A stretch of 64,000 bases of DNA from Geothermobacter ehrlichii (GCF_008124615.1 NZ_VNIB01000003.1:124001-188000); one strand, 5' to 3'. Positions 25,888 through 35,239 are shown, numbered from the stretch's first letter. Numbers and translations: made by a program. The notes: a model not told the origin generated them from the sequence alone.

Positions 25888-28344
25888 TCAGTCCGTCCTG
25901 GCCGAGCGCAGGCGCAGGGCATTGCAGATCACCGAGACCGAGCTCAGGCTCATCGCCGCCGCCGCGACCACCGGGCTGAGCAGGATGCCGAAGAAGGGAT
26001 AGAGTACGCCGGCGGCCAGCGGAACGCCCAGGGCGTTGTAGACGAAGGCGAAAAACAGGTTCTGCCGGATGTTGGCCATGGTCGCCCGGCTCAGTTTGCG
26101 GGCGCGGACGATGCCGGTCAGATCGCCTTTGACCAGGGTTACCCCGGCCGACTCCATCGCCACGTCGGTGCCGGTGCCCATGGCGATGCCGACATCGGCC
26201 TTGGCCAGGGCCGGGGCGTCGTTGATGCCGTCGCCCGCCATCGCCACCCGGTGCCCCTCCTGCTGGTAGCGGCCGACGACCGCCGCCTTTTCGTCCGGCA
26301 GCACTTCGGCGACGATGTCGTCGATGCCGAGCTTTTTGCCGACCGCTTCGGCCGTCGCCCGGTTGTCGCCGGTCAGCATGACGATGCGGATTCCTTCGTC
26401 GTGCAGCTGCGTGATCGCCGCCGGCGTCGTATCCTTGATTGGGTCGGAGACCGCCAGAAGTCCGGCCAGGCGACCGTCGGCGGCGACAAATATGACCGTC
26501 TGCCCCTCCTCGCGCCGCTGTCGCGCCCGCTCGGCCAGGGCGGCGGTGTCGATGGCGAAATCGTCCAGCAGTTTGGCGTTGCCGAGCAGGACCTCGACTC
26601 CGTCGACCCGGCCGGAGACGCCCTTGCCGGTGTGCGAGGTGAAATCCTGCGCTTCGACCAGCGCCACCCCCCGTTCCCGGGCGCCGGCGACCAGGGCGGC
26701 GGCCAGGGGATGTTCGCTCCCCTGCTCCAGGCTGCCGGCCAACGTCAGCAGCCGGCGTTCATCCATGCCGGCGGCCGGCATCACGCCGGTCAGTTTCGGC
26801 TCGCCCAGGGTCAGGGTGCCGGTCTTGTCGACCACCAGCAGGTCGATTTTTCGCAGGGTCTCGATCGCTTCGGCGTTTCTGAACAGTACCCCCATGCCGG
26901 CGCCCTTGCCGGTCGCCACCATGATCGACATCGGCGTCGCCAGTCCCAGGGCGCAGGGGCAGGCGATGATCAGCACCGACACCGCGGCGATCAGTGCGTA
27001 GGCCAGGCGCGGCTCGGGACCGGCCAGCAGCCAGGTGACAAAGGCGAGCAGGGCGATGGCGATCACCGCCGGCACGAAGTAGCCGGCCACCCGGTCGGCC
27101 AGCTTCTGGATCGGGGCGCGGCTGCGCTGGGCGTCGGCCACCATCTGGACGATGCGCGCCAGCAGGGTGTCGCCGCCGACCTTCTCCGCCTGCATGATCA
27201 GGGCGCCGGTAGTGTTGACCGTGGCGCCGATCAGGGGATCGCCCGGTTGTTTGCTCACCGGAATCGGCTCCCCCGAGATCATCGACTCGTCGACGCTGCT
27301 GCTGCCTTCGAGCACGATGCCGTCCACAGGGATCTTTTCGCCTGGCCTGACCCGCAGCCGGTCGCCGGGGCGGACCTGCTCCAGCGGAATGTCCTCTTCG
27401 CTGCCGTCGGTATTGAGCCGGCGGGCCGTCTTGGGAGCCAGTCCGAGCAGGGCCTTGATGGCGGCCCCGGTCTGGCTGCGGGCACGCAGTTCCATCACCT
27501 GCCCGAGCAGAATCAGGGTGACGATGACGGCCGCCGCCTCGAAGTAGACGCCGACGGAGCCGTCCGGTCCGCGCATGGCGGGAGGAAAGATGCCCGGCAG
27601 CAAAACGGCGATCAGGCTGTAGATGTAGGCCATCGACACGCCGAGACCGATCAGGGTGAACATGTTCAGGCTGCGGTTGACGACCGACTGCACGGCGCGT
27701 TGGTAGAAGGGCCAGCCGGCCCAGAGAACCACCGGCGTCGACAGCAGCAGCTCCAGCCAGCCGAGGGTGCGCGGCGTCGCCAGCTCTTCGATCAGCTGTC
27801 CGCCCGGCAGCATCTCGCGCATGGCGATGATTACCAGCGGGATGGAGAACACCGCGGCGAAGACGAAACGGCGGCGCATGTCGTCGTATTCGGGGGTTGT
27901 CTCCTCGTCGCCGGCGACGAGCTGGCTTTCCAGGGCCATGCCGCATTTGGGGCAGTTGCCGGGGGTGTCCTGCGCCACCTCCGGGTGCATCGGGCAGGTG
28001 TATCGGGTTCGTGCAGTCGGCAGTGGAGACAGGGGCTCCAGAGCCATGCCGCACTTGGGGCAGTTGCCGGGGCCATCCTGCACCACCTCGGGATGCATCG
28101 GGCAGGTGTAGGTCGTGTCTCCGGTATTGGCCCGTGATGGTGGTCGTTCACGCCCGGTTCCGGTGTAGGCGCCGGGATTGTCCCTGAACTTGGCCAGGCA
28201 TCTGTCGCTGCAGAAATGAAAGATGGTGCCTTCGTGTTCGTAGGGTTTGAAGGCGGTCTCGTCTTCGGTCTGCATGCCGCAGACCGGATCGACGAAGCGC
28301 CGGCCACTGTTGACGTGATGGCAATCTCCGTGTTGGTGATGCAT
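25888..28344 (-). CDS. copA: Cu(I)/Ag(I)-exporting P1B-type ATPase with YHS and duplicated heavy-metal-binding domains
   Basis: 818 residues. The N terminus carries a His-rich start, a YHS domain ([18 protein letters not shown], about 18-55), then two near-identical metal-binding motifs [20 protein letters not shown] (about 75-130). The ATPase core follows: CPC in IIACPCALG (about residue 461), the phosphorylated Asp in DKTGTLT (about 505), [20 protein letters not shown], and the P1B-1 residues in [13 protein letters not shown] and [16 protein letters not shown]. It exports monovalent copper or silver from the cytoplasm. The ATG at 28344 has AAGGAG eight bases upstream. Divergent from the DUF302 gene. 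Confidence 0.93.
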   Translation of the reverse strand: MHHQHGDCHHVNSGRRFVDPVCGMQTEDETAFKPYEHEGTIFHFCSDRCLAKFRDNPGAYTGTGRERPPSRANTGDTTYTCPMHPEVVQDGPGNCPKCGMALEPLSPLPTARTRYTCPMHPEVAQDTPGNCPKCGMALESQLVAGDEETTPEYDDMRRRFVFAAVFSIPLVIIAMREMLPGGQLIEELATPRTLGWLELLLSTPVVLWAGWPFYQRAVQSVVNRSLNMFTLIGLGVSMAYIYSLIAVLLPGIFPPAMRGPDGSVGVYFEAAAVIVTLILLGQVMELRARSQTGAAIKALLGLAPKTARRLNTDGSEEDIPLEQVRPGDRLRVRPGEKIPVDGIVLEGSSSVDESMISGEPIPVSKQPGDPLIGATVNTTGALIMQAEKVGGDTLLARIVQMVADAQRSRAPIQKLADRVAGYFVPAVIAIALLAFVTWLLAGPEPRLAYALIAAVSVLIIACPCALGLATPMSIMVATGKGAGMGVLFRNAEAIETLRKIDLLVVDKTGTLTLGEPKLTGVMPAAGMDERRLLTLAGSLEQGSEHPLAAALVAGARERGVALVEAQDFTSHTGKGVSGRVDGVEVLLGNAKLLDDFAIDTAALAERARQRREEGQTVIFVAADGRLAGLLAVSDPIKDTTPAAITQLHDEGIRIVMLTGDNRATAEAVGKKLGIDDIVAEVLPDEKAAVVGRYQQEGHRVAMAGDGINDAPALAKADVGIAMGTGTDVAMESAGVTLVKGDLTGIVRARKLSRATMANIRQNLFFAFVYNALGVPLAAGVLYPFFGILLSPVVAAAAMSLSSVSVICNALRLRSARTD

Positions 28345-28356
28345 GCTTTGCTCCTT

Positions 28357-28375
28357 GCTGGTCAGGATGACCTGA
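28357..28375. promoter_or_regulatory. Short palindrome before copA
   Basis: GGTCA-TCC-TGACC lies just upstream of the copA ribosome site; direct repeats of GAACATGGGG occur about 50 bases further upstream (28410-28432). Either could be an operator for a copper-responsive regulator; neither matches a consensus I can name. Confidence 0.3.
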
Positions 28376-28472
28376 ATTGAGGAATTGTCTGCACAGGCTG
28401 TCGAATATTCCCCATGTTCCCCCATGTTCTGATAGGTGACCTGCAATTAATCGATGCCTGACATGGATATTG

Positions 28473-28488
28473 AGCAAGTGCTGTACCA
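28473..28488 (-). promoter_or_regulatory. Candidate sigma-54 promoter for copA
   Basis: Minus strand TGGTACAGCACTTGCT (28488-28473) matches the -24/-12 form TGGCAC-N5-TTGCW, with GG and GC exactly ten bases apart. A transcript would begin near 28461, about 117 bases before the copA start. Confidence 0.5.
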
Positions 28489-28602
28489 TGCTTGTTGCGG
28501 GTGGCCCTTTTTCTGGGAAAATGAAAAGGGGCGACACGACGGGATCCATTCTTTCCTGTCGGCAATCGTGCATTGCCGGCATCGACACTTAGGAGCTTTA
28601 TC

Positions 28603-28989
28603 ATGGAGTATGTTTTCTGCAAGCGGATGAATCTGACTTTTGAACAGGCTCTGGAACGGGTCCGGGAAGAACTGGACAAGGAAGGGTTCGGCGTGCTGAC
28701 CGAGATCGATGTCAGGGCGACGCTGAAGAAGAAGCTCGATGTCGACTTCAGAAACTATATCATCCTCGGCGCCTGCAATCCCCGTTTCGCCTACAGGGCG
28801 CTGCAGGCCGAATCCTGGATCGGCAGCATGCTCCCCTGCAACGTCGTGGTGCAGCAGTTCGATGACGGTCAGGTCGAGGTGGCGGCGGTCAATCCGATCG
28901 CCTCGATGCAGGCGGTGGAGAATCCGGACCTGCTGGAGGTGGCCACCACTGTGCAGGAGAAGCTGAAAGCTGTCATCGCCGCGCTTTAG
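28603..28989 (+). CDS. DUF302 domain protein
   Basis: 128 residues forming one DUF302 domain: VFCKRMNLTFEQALERVREELDKEGFGVLTEIDV, then a central IILGACNPRFAYRAL and a C-terminal LPCNVVVQQFDDGQVEVAAVNP. The family is widespread in anaerobes, often near copper or sulfur genes; its biochemical role is not established. The ATG at 28603 has AGGAG upstream. The TAG stop lies in a dispersed repeat. The divergent arrangement with copA suggests common metal-linked control. Confidence 0.9.
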   Translation: MEYVFCKRMNLTFEQALERVREELDKEGFGVLTEIDVRATLKKKLDVDFRNYIILGACNPRFAYRALQAESWIGSMLPCNVVVQQFDDGQVEVAAVNPIASMQAVENPDLLEVATTVQEKLKAVIAAL

Positions 28990-29096
28990 CAGGGTGGAAA
29001 ACAGCTTCCAAATGCTCATTTACAGGTGTTTGTAAGCTGCGCTTTTTCGACTGTTTTCGTCTTGGTCTGCCCCATGACGTTTTTCGTACGGGTCTA
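28986..29096. repeat. MITE-like dispersed repeat, decayed copy
   Basis: TTAGCAGGGTGGAAAACAGC..CCAAATGCTCATTTAC..CTGTTTTCGTCTTGGTCTGCCC..ACGTTTTTCG aligns along its length with the copy at 49113-49257. The outer inverted arm (GTTGAAAAAC) is deleted on the left and mutated on the right. The first TAG of the element is the stop codon of the DUF302 gene. Confidence 0.75.
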
Positions 29097-29344
29097 GGTA
29101 CGCCTCATGCCTCGAGATTTCGGCTGCCCTGTATCCGAGACCTTTTGAACATTCTGGTCCGTAAGCACCCTGGATCGTGGCCAGCACTCATTTTCGATTT
29201 TGCAAATAAGTTGGCTTGATGTCAGAATCCGCCTTGGAACCGATCCGTTGCTGATTGTTCCGAGACACGCGTTGTCCAACGTACGTGATGTGCACTCTCC
29301 CGTTTCGGCGGGAGGATGACGTTCCCCGAACCGGAGTGACACCC
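29097..29344. other. Intergenic region before dapF
   Basis: About 250 bases with mixed composition and no open frame of interest. It ends in ACCGGAGTGACACCC, which supplies the dapF ribosome site. No clear promoter hexamers, RNA fold or further repeat copy was recognised. Confidence 0.5.
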
Positions 29345-30181
29345 ATGAAATTCACCAAGATGCACGGAGCCGGCAACGACTATGTCTACGTCAACGGCTT
29401 CGAGGAAACGATCGACAATCCGGAAGAGCTGGCCGTTCGGGTCAGCGACCGGCATTTCGGCATCGGTTCCGACGGGCTGATCCTGATTCTGCCCAGCGAT
29501 CGGGCCGACGTGCGGATGCGGATCTTCAACGCCGACGGCAGCGAGGCGGAGATGTGCGGCAACGGCGTTCGCTGTGTGGCCAAGTTCGTCTATGAGCGCG
29601 GACTGGTTCGCAAAGAGCGGTTGATCATCGAAACCGGCGCCGGCCTGCTGCCGGTGGAGCTGTTTCCCGATGCCGGCGGTCGGGTCGACCGGGTGCGGGT
29701 CGGCATGGGAGAGCCGCGGCTGACGCGGGGCGAGATACCGATGGCCGGACCGGCCGACGAGCGGGCGGTCGACATTCCCTTCGAGGTAGCCGGCCGCACG
29801 CTGCGGGCGACCTGCGTTTCGATGGGCAATCCCCACTGCGTCATCTATGTCGACGATGTCGACGCCTTTCCGGTGGCCGAGCTCGGTCCGCAGATCGAGC
29901 GCCACCCCCTCTTTCCGCAACGCACCAACGTCGAGTTTGTGCAGGTCCTGTCGCAGGGCGAGGTGCGCCAGCGGACCTGGGAGCGCGGCGCCGGTGAAAC
30001 CCTGGCCTGTGGCACCGGCGCTGCAGCGGTGACCGTCGCCGGGGTGCTGACCGGCCGCAGCGGCCGCCGGATCGTCAATCACCTGGCGGGCGGGGACCTG
30101 GTGCTGGAATGGCTGGAGGCCGGCCCGGTGCTGATGACCGGGCCGGCCACCGAGGTTTTCAGCGGAGAGTTTCCCCTGTGA
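29345..30181 (+). CDS. dapF: Diaminopimelate epimerase
   Basis: 278 residues. Both catalytic cysteines are in their motifs: Cys71 ([13 protein letters not shown]) and Cys222 ([12 protein letters not shown]). The N-terminal [12 protein letters not shown] is diagnostic. It converts LL- to meso-diaminopimelate for lysine and peptidoglycan synthesis. First of four overlapping or adjacent genes (dapF-HIT-HAD-nfo). Confidence 0.97.
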   Translation: MKFTKMHGAGNDYVYVNGFEETIDNPEELAVRVSDRHFGIGSDGLILILPSDRADVRMRIFNADGSEAEMCGNGVRCVAKFVYERGLVRKERLIIETGAGLLPVELFPDAGGRVDRVRVGMGEPRLTRGEIPMAGPADERAVDIPFEVAGRTLRATCVSMGNPHCVIYVDDVDAFPVAELGPQIERHPLFPQRTNVEFVQVLSQGEVRQRTWERGAGETLACGTGAAAVTVAGVLTGRSGRRIVNHLAGGDLVLEWLEAGPVLMTGPATEVFSGEFPL

Positions 30182-30600
30182 GCGACTGTATCATGTGCCG
30201 GCGCTGGCTGGAGGAGCCGGAGCTGCGCATCGCCGAACTCGATGTCTGTTGCGTCATGCTCAACCGGGACCAGTTCTTTCCCGGCTACACCCTGGTCTTC
30301 ACCCGGGAGCATGTCACCGAACTGTTTCACCTGGACACGGAAACCCGGCACCGGCTGATCGACGAGGTCAGCCGGGTCGCCGGGGCCCTGAACACGGTCT
30401 TTCGTCCGGCGAAGATGAACTATGAGCTGCTCGGCAACATGGTGCCGCACATCCACTGGCACCTGATTCCCCGCTTTCGTGACGATGCGCTCTGGCCCAC
30501 GCCCGTCTGGAGCCGTCCCCACGAGGAGGTCCTGCTGTCCGCACAGGAGCGGCGGAATCGCATCGCCGCCATCCGCGGCGCTCTGCAGGAGGAGCGATGA
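30178..30600 (+). CDS. HIT-family nucleotide hydrolase/transferase
   Basis: 140 residues starting with GTG inside the dapF stop (GTGA overlap). The histidine triad [10 protein letters not shown] is near residue 96, and the N-terminal CIMCRRW suggests a zinc site seen in some HIT proteins. Members act on nucleoside phosphate derivatives such as AppppA or AMP conjugates. Translational coupling suggests co-expression with dapF and the HAD gene. Confidence 0.9.
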   Translation: MSDCIMCRRWLEEPELRIAELDVCCVMLNRDQFFPGYTLVFTREHVTELFHLDTETRHRLIDEVSRVAGALNTVFRPAKMNYELLGNMVPHIHWHLIPRFRDDALWPTPVWSRPHEEVLLSAQERRNRIAAIRGALQEER

Positions 30601-31247
30601 AGGCGGTTCTGTTCGATCTCGACAACACCCTCTATCCGCCGGAGCGGGATCTGTTCTCGCTGATCGACGTGCGCATCAACCGCTACATGGAAGAGGTGGT
30701 CGGCATCGCCGCTGCCGAGGTCGACGGATTGCGCCGCCGTTACTGGCGCGACTACGGCGCCACTCTGCAGGGGCTGGTGCGGCACTACGCCGTCGATCCC
30801 GAGGACTACCTGCACTATGTACACGACGTCGACGTGGGCAGCCGCCTGCGTCCCGACCCCGTGCTGCGCGACACCCTGGCCGCGCTGCTTCTGCCCCGTT
30901 ACGTCTTCACCAACGGCTCCAGTGACCATGCCGAGCGGGTGCTGGCGGCGCTCGGGCTCGAGGACGTCTTTGCCGGAATCTTCGACATCCGCATCGCCAA
31001 CTACCAGCCGAAGCCGAACCGGGATCCCTATGAAGAGGTGCTGCAATCTCTCGGACTGCAGGCGGGGCAGTGCATCATGGTCGAGGATTCCCTCGACAAT
31101 CTGCACACGGCCAAAAAGCTGGGCATGGCCACCGTGCTGGTGGGCGAGGGGCCGGCGGCGGCCCATGTCGATCATCATGCGCCGGATGTCTGCAGCGCTG
31201 CCCGGGCAGTGGACGATCTGAGCCGCCGGGCGGGAGGGTGGTCATGA
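30597..31247 (+). CDS. HAD-family hydrolase, pyrimidine 5'-nucleotidase type
   Basis: 216 residues with HAD motifs FDLDNTLYPP (nucleophile Asp7), FTNGSSDHAERVL (motif II), KPNRDPYEEVL (Lys motif III) and MVEDSLDNLHTAKKLG (motif IV). The helical cap and the LYPPERDLFSLIDVRINRYM signature match the SDT1/pyrimidine 5'-nucleotidase group. Overlaps the HIT gene by four bases and nfo by four bases. Confidence 0.9.
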   Translation: MKAVLFDLDNTLYPPERDLFSLIDVRINRYMEEVVGIAAAEVDGLRRRYWRDYGATLQGLVRHYAVDPEDYLHYVHDVDVGSRLRPDPVLRDTLAALLLPRYVFTNGSSDHAERVLAALGLEDVFAGIFDIRIANYQPKPNRDPYEEVLQSLGLQAGQCIMVEDSLDNLHTAKKLGMATVLVGEGPAAAHVDHHAPDVCSAARAVDDLSRRAGGWS

Positions 31248-32095
31248 GCCAGCCGCTGGGCGTGCATGCCTCCATCGCCGGCGGCATCGACAGGGCGATT
31301 TCCCGCGGCGAAGCCGTCGGCTGCACTGCCCTGCAGATTTTCACCAAAAACGCCAGCCGCTGGGCGGCCAGTCCCCTTGCCGAAGAGGCGGCCGCTGCCT
31401 TTCGCAGGGCCTGGAAAGCGAGCCGCATCGGTCCGGTCTACGTTCATGACAGCTATCTGATCAATCTCGCCGCGCCGGACGAGGAGAAGTGGCGCAAGTC
31501 GCAGGCCGCCTTTCTCGACGAGATGCGTCGCTGCTCGGCCCTCGGCGTGCCGGGGCTGGTCATGCATCCCGGCGCTCATCTCGGTGCCGGCGAAGAAGCC
31601 GGGCTGCGGCGCATCGCCGTCGCTCTGCGGGCCGTTCTAGCCGAGGCGCCGCCGGATGTGCAGATCCTGCTGGAGACCACCGCCGGCATGGGCAGCCATC
31701 TCGGCTGGCGTTTCGAACAGCTGGCGCGCATCATGGATCTGGTGCCGGAACACGCCTTCGGGGTCTGTTTCGACACCTGTCATGTCTTTGCCGCCGGCTA
31801 CGATTTGTCGGACGAAGCCGGATATGCCACGGTGATGGACGAATTCGACCGCCTGATCGGCTGCCAGCGGATCCGCCTGTTTCATCTCAACGACAGCAAG
31901 AAACCCTGCGGCAGCAGGCTCGACCGGCACGAGCATGTCGGCCGTGGCTGTATCGGCGAGACCGGCTTCACCTGCCTGATGCGGGACGAGCGCTTTGCCG
32001 GCGTGGCGAAAATCATCGAAACGCCGCCGGGTGAAGACCATGCCGACGATCTGCGCAACTTGGCGCTGCTGCGGCGGTTGGCGGGGGAGAGCTGA
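31244..32095 (+). CDS. nfo: Deoxyribonuclease IV (AP endonuclease)
   Basis: 283 residues, TIM-barrel. Zinc-site motifs in order: GVHASIAGG, HPGAHLG, LLETTAGMGSHLG, CFDTCHVFAAGYDL and HLNDSKKPCGSRLDRHEHVGRG. It cuts DNA 5' of abasic sites. The ATG at 31244 overlaps the HAD stop. A complex interspersed repeat follows the gene. Confidence 0.96.
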   Translation: MSQPLGVHASIAGGIDRAISRGEAVGCTALQIFTKNASRWAASPLAEEAAAAFRRAWKASRIGPVYVHDSYLINLAAPDEEKWRKSQAAFLDEMRRCSALGVPGLVMHPGAHLGAGEEAGLRRIAVALRAVLAEAPPDVQILLETTAGMGSHLGWRFEQLARIMDLVPEHAFGVCFDTCHVFAAGYDLSDEAGYATVMDEFDRLIGCQRIRLFHLNDSKKPCGSRLDRHEHVGRGCIGETGFTCLMRDERFAGVAKIIETPPGEDHADDLRNLALLRRLAGES

Positions 32096-32099
32096 AAGA

Positions 32100-32330
32100 G
32101 ATAACACGGTCACCAAGACGCCAAAGGCACCAGGAAAATCTATTTAACGCAGAAGCGCAGAGAGGGAAATGGCGCAGAGGAAAACAAATATCGATTTTGA
32201 TTTAGAAATAGACAAAGAAGTTGTCTTATCTCCGCCTCTGCTTCTCTCCATCTCAGCGTTAAGCGAATTTTGACCTTCTTGGTGACCTTGATATTTTCGT
32301 GGTGAAATATTTTTGTGTGGCGAAAGCAAT
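32100..32330. repeat. CACCAAGACGCCAAAG / ACGCAGAAGCGCAGAG interspersed repeat
   Basis: About 230 bases between nfo and dtd. Left arm: CGGTCACCAAGACGCCAAAG, TTTAACGCAGAAGCGCAGAG. AT-rich centre. Right arm in inverse sense: CTCCGCCTCTGCTTCTC, CAGCGTTAAG, CTTCTTGGTGACCTTG. It could fold as one long imperfect hairpin. Same family as 7268-7412. Confidence 0.8.
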
Positions 32331-32353
32331 TACATCCAGAGGTTACTGAAATC

Positions 32354-32803
32354 ATGCGCGCGGTATTGCAACGGGTCAGCGAGGCCCGCGTCAGGGTCGA
32401 TAACGAAATCGTCGGTGAAATCGACACCGGATTGCTGGTGCTGCTCGGCGTCGGCCGGGAGGACGAGGAGCGGGATGCCGTCTATCTGGCGGAAAAAACG
32501 GCCGGGCTTCGCATCTTCGAGGATGATGGCGGCAAAATGAACCTGTCGGTGATCGATGTCGGCGGGGCGGTGCTGGCGGTATCACAGTTCACCCTCTATG
32601 GTGACTGCCGCAAGGGGCGGCGGCCGGGCTTTTCCGATGCCGCCCCGCCGCAGGAGGCCGAACGGCTCTACCGCTGCTATGTCGAGGGGCTGCGGCGGCT
32701 GGGGATTTCGGTCGCCACCGGTGTCTTTCGGGCCGAGATGGCGGTGGAGCTGGTCAACGATGGTCCGGTGACCCTGCTGCTCGACAGCCGCAGGCAGTTT
32801 TGA
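32354..32803 (+). CDS. dtd: D-aminoacyl-tRNA deacylase
   Basis: 149 residues. The chirality-proofreading motifs are seen: [15 protein letters not shown] (about residue 77) and the C-terminal [11 protein letters not shown] (normally NxGPVT). It hydrolyses D-aminoacyl-tRNAs such as D-Tyr-tRNA. The ATG at 32354 begins [13 protein letters not shown], the standard start of the family. Confidence 0.96.
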   Translation: MRAVLQRVSEARVRVDNEIVGEIDTGLLVLLGVGREDEERDAVYLAEKTAGLRIFEDDGGKMNLSVIDVGGAVLAVSQFTLYGDCRKGRRPGFSDAAPPQEAERLYRCYVEGLRRLGISVATGVFRAEMAVELVNDGPVTLLLDSRRQF

Positions 32804-32832
32804 GCCGCCGTTCGAGCGGGAAGGAGGGGCCG

Positions 32833-33324
32833 ATGTCCGAAGAGATGCGGCAGAGCCGGTCGGCGCGGAAACGGGCGGCCAAGCTGGTGGAAGCGCTGGC
32901 GGCGCGGCTGGTCGAAGGATCCGAGCGTTGGCTGGCCGGTCTGGATCTGCCTGCCGATCTGGCGGAAGAACTGGCGACCGCCAGGGCGACCAGGGGGCAT
33001 TCATCGCGTCGCCGGGAGGTGCGTCGCCTGGCGGCCCTGCTGCGTCGGGAGCCGGAGCTGGTAGAGCGGATCGAACGCCACCTGGCCGGGGTCGATGCCG
33101 CCCACAACCGGGATCGTCGCCGGTTTCACCAGCTGGAGGCATGGCGTGACCGGCTCTGTTCCGGGCAATCGGCGGCAGAGGCGATGGCCGAGTTGCGGCG
33201 ATGCTGTCCCGACCTGGATCACGGGGAGCTGGCGCGCCTGTCGCGTTCAGCCTGCAACGGCGACCGGGCGGCGGCGCGGAGCCTGTTTCGGCTTCTGCGC
33301 CAGAATCAGGACCTGTTGACTTGA
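32833..33324 (+). CDS. darP: DUF615/YjgA-type ribosome-associated protein
   Basis: 163 residues, highly helical and basic. The opening QSRSARKRAAKLVEALAARLV, the LDLPADLAEELATARATRGHSSRRREVRRLAALLR block, and the loop WRDRLCSGQSA match the DUF615 (DarP/YjgA) family, which binds pre-50S particles late in ribosome assembly. The ATG at 32833 has AAGGAGG upstream and lies 29 bases after dtd. Confidence 0.8.
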   Translation: MSEEMRQSRSARKRAAKLVEALAARLVEGSERWLAGLDLPADLAEELATARATRGHSSRRREVRRLAALLRREPELVERIERHLAGVDAAHNRDRRRFHQLEAWRDRLCSGQSAAEAMAELRRCCPDLDHGELARLSRSACNGDRAAARSLFRLLRQNQDLLT

Positions 33325-33375
33325 CCCGACCCCGGCGGCTGGTAAGGTCTTGACAGAAGGAGAAAGGTCGCCACC

Positions 33376-33861
33376 ATGCGTTTACTGTTCCTGCTGTTGA
33401 TTCTGGTCGTTTTTTCGTTCCAGTCGGCAGCCGCTGGCAGGTTGTATCCCTGTCGGGATGAGGAGGGAAGAATCTTTGTCACTGACCGGCCCTACCAGCT
33501 GCCGCAGGGGTGCGTGTTGCTCGGGCCGCCGCCGGAGGGAGGGGGGCGCCTGAGCATCGTGCCCCTTCCGGATGTCGAGAGTCCCGCCGCTCACGGGGCG
33601 ATGACGGCGCCTTCGCGCGTGGAGCAGAAACGCATCTTGCTTGAAAACCAGTGGCGTAAAAGAGCCGAGAGCCTGTTGGCTGCCTGGAAGACCGCTGTTG
33701 GAGATGTCTACCGGGCCGGTCGCAGCCGGCAGCGCCGGCTGGCACGACGGGAACTCGATCGGCTCCGGGAGCAGAAGCGTGCGCTGCTGGCCGAGGTTCA
33801 GCAACAGGGGCGATCATCGTTTCTGCGCTGGATGGAGGAGCGGCTGGCGCCCGTCGAATAA
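33376..33861 (+). CDS. Exported DUF4124-type protein
   Basis: 161 residues with a cleavable signal peptide (LLFLLLILVVFSFQSAAAG) then a short DUF4124-like unit (LYPCRDEEGRIFVTDRPYQL), which typically lies in the periplasm. The C-terminal half is a charged helix (RSRQRRLARRELDRLREQKRALL). AGAAGGAGAAAGG precedes the start. Function unknown. Confidence 0.75.
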   Translation: MRLLFLLLILVVFSFQSAAAGRLYPCRDEEGRIFVTDRPYQLPQGCVLLGPPPEGGGRLSIVPLPDVESPAAHGAMTAPSRVEQKRILLENQWRKRAESLLAAWKTAVGDVYRAGRSRQRRLARRELDRLREQKRALLAEVQQQGRSSFLRWMEERLAPVE

Positions 33862-33944
33862 CCCGGTTTGTGGCCGACCGCTCTTTCACGGGGGTGGCAG
33901 CAGTCATATTGTCTTGCCGAGAGCCAGGATTCCGGTTATGCAAC

Positions 33945-33974
33945 GAAAAAAGCCCCGCCGTGAGCGGGGCTTTT
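33945..33974. terminator. Bidirectional terminator between the DUF4124 gene and trxA
   Basis: AAAAAAGCCCCGC, loop CGTGA, GCGGGGCTTTT: 11-base-pair stem with A and T tracts, serving both convergent genes. Confidence 0.9.
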
Positions 33975-34000
33975 ACCGATAATCGCTGGATCGGGGGAAC

Positions 34001-34330
34001 TCAAAGGGCTTTCTTGATCAGATTTTCGAGCTGATTCTTGGGGACGGCGCCCACCACCTGGTCGACGACCTTGCCATCCTTGAACAGGATCAGGGTCGGA
34101 ATACCGCGGACACCGTACTGACCGGGGGTAGCCGGATTTTCGTCGACATTCAGCTTGGCGACTTTCACCTGACCGTCGTATTCATCGGCAAGGCTGTCGA
34201 CGACCGGGGCGATGGCCTTGCAGGGAGCGCACCAGGAAGCCCAGAAGTCGACCAGGACCGGAGTCGAGGATTGCAGAACTTCGCTGTCGAAACTGTTGTC
34301 AGTCAGTTCCATCACTTTATCGCTTGCCAT
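34001..34330 (-). CDS. trxA: Thioredoxin
   Basis: 109 residues with the active site WCAPCK (Cys34, Cys37), the buried Asp in VLVDFWA and the cis-Pro loop [11 protein letters not shown]. Cytoplasmic dithiol reductant. The ribosome site AGGAGAAAC precedes the ATG. WCAPC instead of WCGPC is common in delta-proteobacterial-type thioredoxins. Confidence 0.97.
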   Translation of the reverse strand: MASDKVMELTDNSFDSEVLQSSTPVLVDFWASWCAPCKAIAPVVDSLADEYDGQVKVAKLNVDENPATPGQYGVRGIPTLILFKDGKVVDQVVGAVPKNQLENLIKKAL

Positions 34331-34663
34331 ATTCTGTTTCTCCTTTTTTTGACATGAGATCGCAGATAATCGCGTTTTTCAAATCATAAAGGAGCCGGCG
34401 GAAAAATCAAGGGGAATGCATCCCCCAACTCCACCATCCCTTTCGGGATTCGGCTGGCGGAACAGGCCCGTCTGCATCGTTGCCGGCATTGCTCAAGTGC
34501 TCGACGTGGCTCGTGCCATGCCTGCGCCGAACCGGCCGGTCGCCTTGCATCCGGACCCGTTTCGTCACCCCGGTCCGCAAAACGGGCGGGAAATGCCGGC
34601 GATGCTTGACAGCAGGTCGGAGGGGCTCCTATCCTGCCGCTACCATCCCCATCGGAGGAGAAG
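34331..34663. other. Divergent intergenic region trxA / SIS gene
   Basis: 333 bases. The trxA side is A/T-rich. The middle part is high-GC text with no open frame that looks like a gene. A sigma-70-like promoter lies near the SIS gene (separate entry). No riboswitch or repeat was recognised. Confidence 0.5.
34606..34635 (+). promoter_or_regulatory. Promoter of the haem/sirohaem operon
   Basis: TTGACA (34606-34611), 18-base spacer, TATCCT (34630-34635), 29 bases before the first start codon. Confidence 0.7.
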
Positions 34664-35239
34664 ATGCCGCAGACAAAACTGCTCGATGCCTTGCAGCGTC
34701 ACGCCGAAATGATTCGGCTGACCTTCGAGGCCCAGGCCGGCGAGTTGGTCCGACTGGCGCAGATGGTGGCCGGCGGCTTCCATCGAGAGAGCCGCCTTTT
34801 TCTTGCCGGATCGGGGAATCTCGGCCGCGCCGCCGATCTGACAGAGGCCTATTTCCTCGACCAGCTCCATTTCGAACGACCGCAGTTGCCCGCCTATTCT
34901 CTCAGTCACGACCAGGCACTGGCCGCCTCGCTCGATCGCCACGGCCGTCTCGGCGAGCTGTTCACCCGCCAGTTTCTTCTCATGGCGACCAAGGGTGATC
35001 TGCTCCTTCTCTTTGCTGACGGAACCCATGACCCGGCCCTGGAAAACCTGGCCCAGGCGGCGGTCGATACCGGTTGTACCACGGCGCTGGTTCAACCGGA
35101 AAAGCTGGACTGGACCGGCCCGCCGGTCGAGTTCTGCTTTCAGGTCAGGTCGGACAATACCGGCGAGATCGTCGAGGCCGCCCTGCTGTTCGGCCGTCTG
35201 CTCTGCGAACTGGTGGAACGGGAACTGTTCGGAATCTGA
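34664..35239 (+). CDS. SIS-domain protein (phosphoheptose isomerase-like)
   Basis: 191 residues. A SIS (sugar isomerase) fold is suggested by RLFLAGSGNLGRAADLTEAYF (about 43-63) and GDLLLLFADGTHDPALENL (about 110-128); the length and arrangement resemble GmhA. The usual catalytic residues of GmhA are not clearly present, so activity is uncertain. It is the first gene of the haem operon, three bases before the sirohaem gene. It may be a sensor or an isomerase with no direct haem role. Confidence 0.7.
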   Translation: MPQTKLLDALQRHAEMIRLTFEAQAGELVRLAQMVAGGFHRESRLFLAGSGNLGRAADLTEAYFLDQLHFERPQLPAYSLSHDQALAASLDRHGRLGELFTRQFLLMATKGDLLLLFADGTHDPALENLAQAAVDTGCTTALVQPEKLDWTGPPVEFCFQVRSDNTGEIVEAALLFGRLLCELVERELFGI

